Under the pieces are notes generated by a model that was given only the letters and a program-made list of their open reading frames with translations, made no database searches and was not told the origin of the DNA. Positions 57,019 to 64,000 of a DNA stretch of 64,000 nucleotides are shown piece by piece. The stretch's first letter is position 1, and each line of letters opens with the position of its first letter. The stretch covers positions 4,910,501-4,974,500 of the forward strand of contig NC_059547.1 of the NCBI RefSeq assembly GCF_905220415.1, given 5' to 3'. The translations under genes were made by a program, and so were the position numbers. The stretch is from Colias croceus (Eukaryota; Arthropoda; Insecta; Lepidoptera; Pieridae).

Positions 57019-57856
57019 TCAGTAAAAATATTCATTTGGTTCCCTTATAACATCAGCATTCTCATCAATCGTTACATTTCCAGAGTCTTTAAAATAGTTA
57101 TTATTTAACTCCACTAGTGTTTTAACAAATCTATAGAAGTGAATTTGCTGATTGTATTTTTTCTTGTAGTTCGTCTTATTGTACTTCTCTATGTATTGTT
57201 TATAAAGCTCTTGGGCGTTATCTAAGTCGTAAAGCTCACTTGTATTTACTTCTTTATTTCGCTGTCGTCCTGCGTATTCAGCTTCTGTGTTACTCACCTT
57301 AAAATCTGTGTATATAGAAAAATAAGATTTAAGTATAATAATTTCTAATTTCTATTATTAAAAGAGTGTAGTGAGACATGGGGATCAGGCAGATGCTGGA
57401 TGGGTTTGAATGAAGTGACTAGACGAAACTTTAAGCTTAATTCACATTAAACGGATTAAAAATGATCAACAAAGATATCACTTACGCATTATCTACATAA
57501 TTCTTTCTGACTTATATCAAATAGGTACCTATGTGTCTATAACACTTACAAGGTTTAATTTGAATGGCATAATGTTCGTCTATCTCTTCTGGATTCAAAT
57601 CTGCATATTGATTGACGATATAAAATGTATTTTTGTCTAATTCTGCTTCATTCAGGCGAGACACTTTATTCAAAGTAACAACAAAGTTATTTAATCGCGT
57701 GTTTTCCTCCATTTCACCTTTGTATTTCTTATTATATTTATCTTTGAACAGTTCAAAAATATCTCTAGCATTGTCAAGATCGTATACCACACTTATTATT
57801 ATATTTAAATAGCAAACCAACAAGAATGTAACGTTAATTATTATAGTTTTTAACAT
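57019..57856 (-). CDS. Secreted protein with two tandem I29 (cathepsin propeptide) domains
   Basis: Minus-strand gene of two exons: 57856-57550 (starts ATG, 102 codons plus one base) and 57305-57019 (stop TGA at 57021-57019). The 244-bp intron begins GTAAGT and ends ACACAG; its phase-1 ends match exactly, giving ~197 residues. Exon 1 encodes a signal peptide (MLKTIIINVTFLLVCYLNII) and a first I29 domain beginning YDLDNARDIFELFKDKYNKKY, with VNQYADLN at the GNFD position. Exon 2 encodes a second domain beginning YDLDNAQELYKQYIEKYNK, with a degraded GNFD motif (TIDENAD). There is no protease domain. The repeated YDLDNA start shows the domains arose by exon duplication. Upstream, TTTCATTTTAG just before the leader suggests a 5' UTR intron. 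A double-headed cysteine-protease inhibitor is the likely role. Confidence 0.75.
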
Positions 57857-59500
57857 TATGTGTTCATCAATTCCTAAAATGAAATATTTACGATTATTAA
57901 CATAATAGATAATATTGTTTTGTCTGAATTTTTGAAATGCCAAATTGATAGAAGTACATTAGACCACAAATTGATTCCGAAAGAAATAGAATAAAGACAA
58001 AGCTAATTCAATTTCGATGATTGATAACGCGGACTATGAAATTTTAAATCTGCCGTGAAATGATTAATGAATAGGAAGATTTGTTTCCACAGATTTTGAA
58101 AATAATATATTATCATAAAAATTGGGAGCACTAAGTATCAAACATGCGTATGTAGAATACATTTAGTAAAGTAGATACATAGTTACTGCACTCATAATAT
58201 TATAATATAATCCTTATAATATAACTTATGAGTTTACTTAGTACGAGTACCTACCATACTTAATTAAATACCTACTCTTGGCGCAGTAAAAATTAAACCA
58301 ATTCATTTCCATGTTTTAAAATAAAATATGTTACGTAGATTATTAACTAAATATAGGAAATATTCATGTTATATTTAATTTCTCTCAAAGAGTCAGTATT
58401 CATGCAACTTAATATTACTTATTAATATTAATTTAGTTAAGCAATTTGGTTGAAACACTAGAAAATACCGCATTATATTTTCTGACCAGGAAAATATTAA
58501 ACTTCTTTGAATTTTACCTCGCTTCCAGTCAAAGCTTGAGCACAAGGCGAGGTGCTCATTAGCTATATAATTTTAGCACTTTTACATGACTATTACATTA
58601 CCTAAGCTGTGACAGCGTCTCTACGTTATTTCTAACATCTTAGGTAATTCTCTTCTTCAAGTCACGTTCTTTGACATGACGTTTACTTTTAGCCAGGGGT
58701 TTCATCCTTTTAGCTTTGAGTTAGCGATGTCCGGAAATAACTATTTAAGTGCCTCAGGAAATTAAAACTGTAACGTGGCGATACACGAAACCTTTTTATG
58801 AAGTTATCATGCTTACACTAGTCTTGTATGTAGTTACGTGTATTTTTCATAATGGTATTTCTTATTTCTTACAATTTAGTTTATGTTATAATTTATAATA
58901 ATAATTAAGTAGGTATTGTATGAATAAAAAAAAAAAACAAAATTAACAAAAAGTGAAGCCTGATTTCAATAAGCAAAAATCTAGGCAAATTTTATGAGCT
59001 GTGGAATTTACTTGTTTAATTGAACGCCTCAAGAAATAATGGTACGAATTGAGGAATTCTTCTTGAATAGTATAATATATTTTATCGAAGAATTACTATG
59101 CTTTTTTTCGTCACTCTACGACCAAAGAGCCGACGAGAAGTGAAGAAACTCGCAAAAAAATTCCTTTTGACAGCAGAGTTGTGTAATAATGTTCAATATT
59201 TTTACTTATTTTTAGCTTCCTTTTTTAGAAGATTGTTAAAACAAGAAATTCAGTGTTGACAATTTGATGTTAGCTAATGTTAGCCAACTAATGTTAATAC
59301 TTAGTAGATAACTAGTCACTAAAACTATTAATGAAGTGAGGGTAGTTCGGGTGTTATGTCGATAAGACAAGCTCCGAGAACCAAGGCATGCCCAATGTGA
59401 GATGATCTTTTATTTATAAGACATTGACAAATTAACAAGTACAATGGATGACACTTGAATGTGAAATAAAAGTAGACTAGGTAGGTACCTATTTATTACA
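57857..59500. other. Non-coding stretch
   Basis: Upstream flank of the two-domain I29 gene, then AT-rich DNA. Nothing recognised. Confidence 0.45.
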
Positions 59501-59504
59501 ACAC

Positions 59505-59575
59505 TAGCTGTGCCTCGCGGTTTTATACGCATTGCTCTTATTGGTCTTAGTGTGATGAAATATTACTTAAATATT
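59505..59575 (+). repeat. Short dispersed repeat fragment
   Basis: 'ctagctgtgcctcgcggttttatacgc' followed by 'attggtcttagtgtgatgaa' is the same repeat start as 15467. Confidence 0.6.
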
Positions 59576-60330
59576 TTTTATTTCCGACAATTTTAATCTT
59601 TAAAATTAAAGCTTTTTGTGAACAAAAGTGTAGGAGGAAAAGTCAATCTTTCTCTATTGTGAAATTCGTAAAATCAGTTCAATCATTTTTTTTTCCTGTA
59701 AATAAATAAAGAATGAATAAGATTATACCATTAAAACAACCATTTTAATCTTGTTTCACTTGTTCTAAAAGGAAAATCACGTGTGCTGATGCAGCAAAGA
59801 GATAAAAAAATTCACAGGTCATATCTAACGGGAGACGATCTAATGGCCGAATTGGTTCTGCCTTTTCCTTGTACCTGAAGACATTTGGAACACCTAAGAT
59901 CCTCTAAAATATTACAGTCCTAATGGCTTTCCTTGAAAATCCTTATAAAAGTATTTATAAGTAGGTAGCTATTACACGCGTTACTTGAAGATTTTAACCT
60001 CCTGAGACCCAGGATTTTTTTTTCTTTCTTTTTTAATAAAAATTAGCTGTATCTGTTCTAATGCAATTATAGATATTAAAAAAAATGGAAAAAAAAATCT
60101 TTCGTGGAAAACTTGGATTTTCTTTATGTCATTTATATATTACAGGGGGTCCCAGTTCCAAGTGTAATAAGTTTATGAAAATGAAGAAAAACTACTTGTT
60201 TTTTTAGTTATTATATATTTTTAAACTTGAAACCTAATATTTATTATTCTATCTATTGTTCTGTATCTATTTTTTGTAACTTGGTTCAAAGATAGGTATT
60301 TTTAAGGGTGAGAAATAACCAGTTCAAGTA
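59576..60330. other. Non-coding stretch
   Basis: AT-rich with long A and T runs. Short inverse motifs gagacccagg (60004) and ggggtccc (60146) might be edges of an old element. Confidence 0.4.
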
Positions 60331-60334
60331 TTTT

Positions 60335-60600
60335 GCACCGGCGCGGCGGTGTATTTATATTGTCACGTCCACCCATAGGTCTTATTTCTAATCCATCCTC
60401 TTGGTCAGCCTCCTCTAATGCTTGGTCCACGTCATGTGCGTCCCCGAAATGGTCTGCCAACAACTGAAGATGACATATATAGTGACGATTCTGTACTGAC
60501 GTGACTCATACTCATTGGACGAATGGAAGAAGACTCATTTTCTGGTGTTTGGGCGGCTTCATCGGTATCATTTGGGGGATTATCTTCATCTCAAACATTT
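60335..60600 (-). pseudogene. Frameshifted coding remnant, acidic
   Basis: On the minus strand a frame reads an acidic, serine-rich stretch (DEDNPPNDTDEAAQTPENES). After a likely one-base shift near 60465 it continues as FGDAHDVDQALEEADQEDG then MGGRDNINTPPRR. The composition looks like a real protein N-terminus of the kind seen before some transposase domains, but the family is not identified. One shift and no start codon suggest a decayed gene or element. Confidence 0.3.
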
Positions 60601-60659
60601 ATTTATTAAATTAGACTTCTTCTAAAAGCACTTTTGAATCGTCATAACAGTATTAACAT

Positions 60660-60725
60660 TTACCACCGATTCGGAAAGCAGTATCTATGGAGAAGAACCG
60701 GCAAGAAACTCCATAGGTCCATCTT
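60660..60725 (+). repeat. Lepidopteran repeat fragment
   Basis: 'caccgattcggaaagcagtatc' and 'gagaagaaccggcaagaaactcc' form a very recurrent lepidopteran motif from an abundant element; only a short remnant is present. Confidence 0.65.
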
Positions 60726-61764
60726 AAAGGTCAATATTTGACTCATCCAGGTGTTGGTAGATCTCAGTATCTTATAATCCTTGAAAATTATAATAAAATC
60801 TGTAACATAAACTAAATAATGTCATATAGGTAATACATGGGGCCCTTGTAACCAATACCAATTTGGCAAGAATTGAGACCAAATGTCTTACCAGTATGAC
60901 ATAAAAGAAAACATTCATATTTTTCACAAGTTTTAGATTTATCTTACAAAATAACTATTGCGGTTGCAGAAATAATATCTATTATAATTAGATATACAAA
61001 GATATACTGCAATATACTAATGGTTCCACTAAAAATGTAAGATTACTGACCACGTGTTTGCCGTCGCACAGCCACCGTCAACTTCGAAATGAGAATACTT
61101 CAAATCACTGTCACTTCGATGCCCCCCGCGAATAATCCGGTAATCGTAAAAGTGTAAATGTTCAGGAAAAATAAAAAACCATTTTTCCTTAATAACTCCA
61201 TTATACAACAAGTATCAGAGACTTTTAATATCTCATATGGAAGCTAATTTTTTCAGCTATCTGGTTATTTCAACAAAATTTAAGTAGTCCCAAAGGCTTC
61301 GTTATAATTTAGCTGGATGCATTTTACTATACTAGTGTAGGTCAAGCTCTGGTCAGTAATGTCACTTACGATATTGTTCGTGTAAATTTATATTTTCGAC
61401 GGCAACAGTAAAATCTTGTTGCGCTAATATTCGTGTTATTAGTTTTGTATACTGAACATTTGTAAAAATCTATTATTAGGTTATTCGATTGTTTAACAGT
61501 AACGTACATTTTATTGTTATAACCATTACTGTTTATTAAAATAGTTTACTTAAGTATTATTTGATGATTATTATAGTATATTTTATGAAATACAGGACAT
61601 TTTAGTAAATGAAACAACTTTGGATTGTTTCACAAAACACGATAGTTATTATTATCATAAAAAATAGACACTGCACTGAAAACACGACTATTACACATGA
61701 TCACACAATCATGAAAATTATACTATGGTCCTATTACAGTTAAAAAATTAATCAGAATCTCACA
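60726..61764. other. Non-coding stretch
   Basis: No recognised gene; the minus-strand open frame at 61029-61211 has no domain. Confidence 0.45.
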
Positions 61765-63514
61765 GAAGGCGAATCCGCCGTGACCAGTCAGTACTTGTGT
61801 GGTGTGGTGTGTGATGTCTATTTTCCCGACTGCCTTGTATGCAGCAGCAGCGCTTGGGAAAAAGAGCTTCGTGACTCCGGCCGTTCCTCCTACATCGTAT
61901 CTCCTATCCCATTCGCTGATCGTATCCTGTCTCAAAATACGCTTGACGAATGAAACAGGACACAGTTCGTAATCCGGTTTCCTCCTCAACCCCAGAGCGG
62001 CCTCCTTGGCTAACTTGTCTGCCCGTTCGTTCCCCTTAAGCCCTGCGTGCGCCTTAATCCAAAACAGGGAGACCTCCCGCCTCTGCAATGCAGCTTTTCG
62101 GAGGGCCGCCCCTGTTTGCATAGCCAGGGGATGAGGGGAACTCAGGGTAACCGCCTGGAGTCGCTGAGGACACTGACCTTTGCCGCTCTACTCTTGCAGG
62201 CTATGTCTACTGCTCTTCTGAGCGCTAGGAGCTCAGCCTGATAGACGGTACAATACGGTGGCAACGCAAGCTAAATGGCCTTTGTCACGGCCTCACCTTT
62301 CCATACGGAAAGGGCGGCTCCGACTCGACCCTAAATCTTGCTGCCGTCCGTATAGACCCTGTGGACGTGGCTGTTAACCACATTGGCATAGGTGTCCTCA
62401 TCTATCAAGCCGAACCCCAGCTCTACCTGCTCTGCCGGATGTGGGTCCTCAATCGCGGGTGCCATTCGTTCCACCTCCCTGTCCCTCAACACCGCCGGGT
62501 GCGACACACCCCTCTTGATCTCATAAAGCCTCGCAGCTTCGAGTATTCTGAGATCAAGAGGGAGAATCCCAGCCAACAGCATCGCAGAGTTCAGGGAGAC
62601 AGTCCGATATGCTCTGCAGATCTTCTGGGCAAAACCCCGTTGAACGATGTTAAGCCTCTTTTGTACCCCCATCTTTTCCGCTGTGGGTGCCCACGATGCT
62701 GATGCATACAAGATAGTCGGTTCTATAACTGCGATATATAGAGTCTTAACTATTTGGGGGTTAAGCCCCCAACTTACTCTAGCTGCTCTTGCTAATAGCT
62801 TATAACGGCCTTTTTGCAAACGCTTCCGACATGGGTGTTGAACAGGCCGCCATTAATAGTAAGGCCCAGTATCTTAATACTTTCGAAATATTGGATGTCC
62901 CCATTACAAGTCGTGGCCTGTCAAATTTTAATTTTCGTGTCGAGAACAGGGCACATGTCTTGTGTGGCGCGAATTTTAGTTTATTTCTGACACCCTATTC
63001 GTCAATTTTCCTCAATGTGCAGTTCGCCTTCGTCTCTACTTCTAAAGCAGTATCTCCATCAAACACTAGCACAAGGTCGTCGGCAAAAGCCTGACAAAAC
63101 ACATCCATCTCCTCTAACATCCATAGCAGAGGATCCAGCAAGAGGTCTCACAGGAGCGGCCCACCTATGGAACCCTGCACGCACCCCTTGTTGGTCTCTC
63201 TAGTCACTTCCACACCTGCATACCTAACTTTCACACCTCTTCCACTCAGGTTGCTGCTGAACACCCGCCTTACGTTCCCCGGACACCCAACTTTAACCGC
63301 ACCTGGTTAGCACCTGGCTGGCGCCAGGCGCTGTCGAAGGCTCCCTCTATGTCCAGAGATACCACAACAGAAATCTGCTTCTCCTCCCTCTTATTTCTGA
63401 TGTGGCTCACTAGTCTATAGAGGGCGTCCTCGGTGCTCCTCTGTGGCATGAAGCCATACTGATGGGGGCTTATTTTGGGCAGCAGGTAGAACCTGAGTCG
63501 GACGACCAGCATCT
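61765..63514 (-). pseudogene. Decayed LINE fragment (RT and RNase H, R1/LOA/I-like)
   Basis: Minus-strand remains of a LINE polyprotein in several broken frames. In order: reverse transcriptase start (HQYGFMPQRSTEDALY, VVVSLDIEGAFDSAW, 63512-63350); a gap where the palm linker is missing; GCVQGSIGGP and the catalytic FADDLV (63092-63073); the thumb and a region ending IEDPHPAEQVELGFGL (62819-62400); the RNase H start VYTDGSKI (~62350); and the RNase H end WIKAHAGLKGNERADKLAKEAA (~62060-61990). Stops, frameshifts and a deletion after FDSAW make it non-functional. It lacks the endonuclease and gag at its 5' side and the rest of its C-terminus at ~61765, so it is cut at both ends. RNase H suggests the LOA/I/R1 group. 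Confidence 0.85.
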
Positions 63515-63534
63515 AATGAAGATGAAGATGAAGG

Positions 63535-63656
63535 TTTCGATGTGGTCTATTCTGATGCCTGCCTCGTTTATCTATCAAACTTTCATCTCTTTTAATTTTT
63601 TCTAAGGCCGTGTAAATCATTTGCTCAGTAATAGAAAGAGTGTTTAAAAAAATACC
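63535..63656 (-). pseudogene. Transposase-like N-terminal fragment
   Basis: A minus-strand frame encodes FLNTLSITEQMIYTALEK followed by DKRGRHQNRPHR. This resembles a conserved N-terminal block (a helix, then DKRGKH-like, then N-R-P) found before transposase-type domains in many uncharacterised lepidopteran proteins. It ends in a short CTTCAT tandem at 63534-63517, right beside the start of the LINE fragment at 63514, so the coding sequence is broken there. Upstream continuation (to ~63700) is uncertain. Confidence 0.4.
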
Positions 63657-64000
63657 TTGCATACTTGCACTCCATAATGAATGTAACTGGAAATCGATTT
63701 CTTAATAAAACCCCGAATAAGCCTGTACTAGCACTTACTTAAATAATGTAGAAAACTATTTACCTGAATAATATCGTAACAATGTTTACTGTCAAATCAT
63801 ATTGATATTATTTTTCGTAAAGATCTAAAACCATATTATTCGTTTAAAATAGATTTTAATGTTATTTTATGGAATATACGCGTAGTTTTTCATATCTTCG
63901 TAAATAAAGATAGAAAAATTCTGAAAAAAATTTACATGGTGTATTTTAACTTCTAGATGCCGAAAAACGCATAACATGAAGAACCCCGTAATAGGTCATT
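63657..64000. other. Non-coding end of window
   Basis: AT-rich; nothing recognised apart from a possible upstream continuation of the fragment above. Confidence 0.4.

Overview
The window is eukaryotic, AT-rich and gene-poor, and looks like a moth or butterfly (Lepidoptera). The evidence is a gypsy-type errantivirus with an envelope gene, an RTE-type LINE whose ends match a common lepidopteran family, a Gly-tRNA-derived SINE, many short repeats ending in 'gggcgaagccggggcggaccgctagt', and small secreted cathepsin-propeptide (I29) proteins of the BCPI/crammer type. No rRNA, CRISPR or bacterial feature is present.

Layout. 1-4024: AT-rich non-coding DNA. 4025-10769: a complete errantivirus with two identical 375-bp LTRs, gag, a -1 frameshifted pol and a spliced env, flanked by a CGCG target duplication. 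10770-15960: non-coding. 15968-16363: an I29 inhibitor-like gene. 17444-19542: a fold-back element with ~200-bp terminal inverted repeats around an 11-bp minisatellite; a one-armed second copy in opposite orientation lies at 39643-40871. 24013-24141: two abutting perfect hairpins. 25721-28906: a full-length RTE LINE on the minus strand with an 11-bp target duplication. 28918-38500: non-coding DNA with scattered repeats. 38571-39382: a two-exon I29 gene. 42444-42867, 45398-46619 and 52593-52914: three non-autonomous inverted-repeat elements, the last hAT-like with an 8-bp duplication. 44702-44863: a partial I29 exon. 55411-55577: a probable terminal exon of an unidentified gene. 56305-56566: the SINE. 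57019-57856 (minus): a two-exon gene that joins a signal peptide to two tandem I29 domains. 60335-63656: remains of decayed elements, including a LINE fragment truncated at both ends beside a transposase-like coding fragment.

How it fits together. The only recognisable host genes are the dispersed I29 family: three apparently intact genes and one fragment over ~42 kb, with different exon structures. They look like an inhibitor gene cluster pulled apart by transposon insertions. The two intact transposons (errantivirus, RTE LINE) are recent by sequence: identical LTRs or an exact target duplication, and unbroken reading frames. All function calls come from reading motifs by eye; no database search was run.
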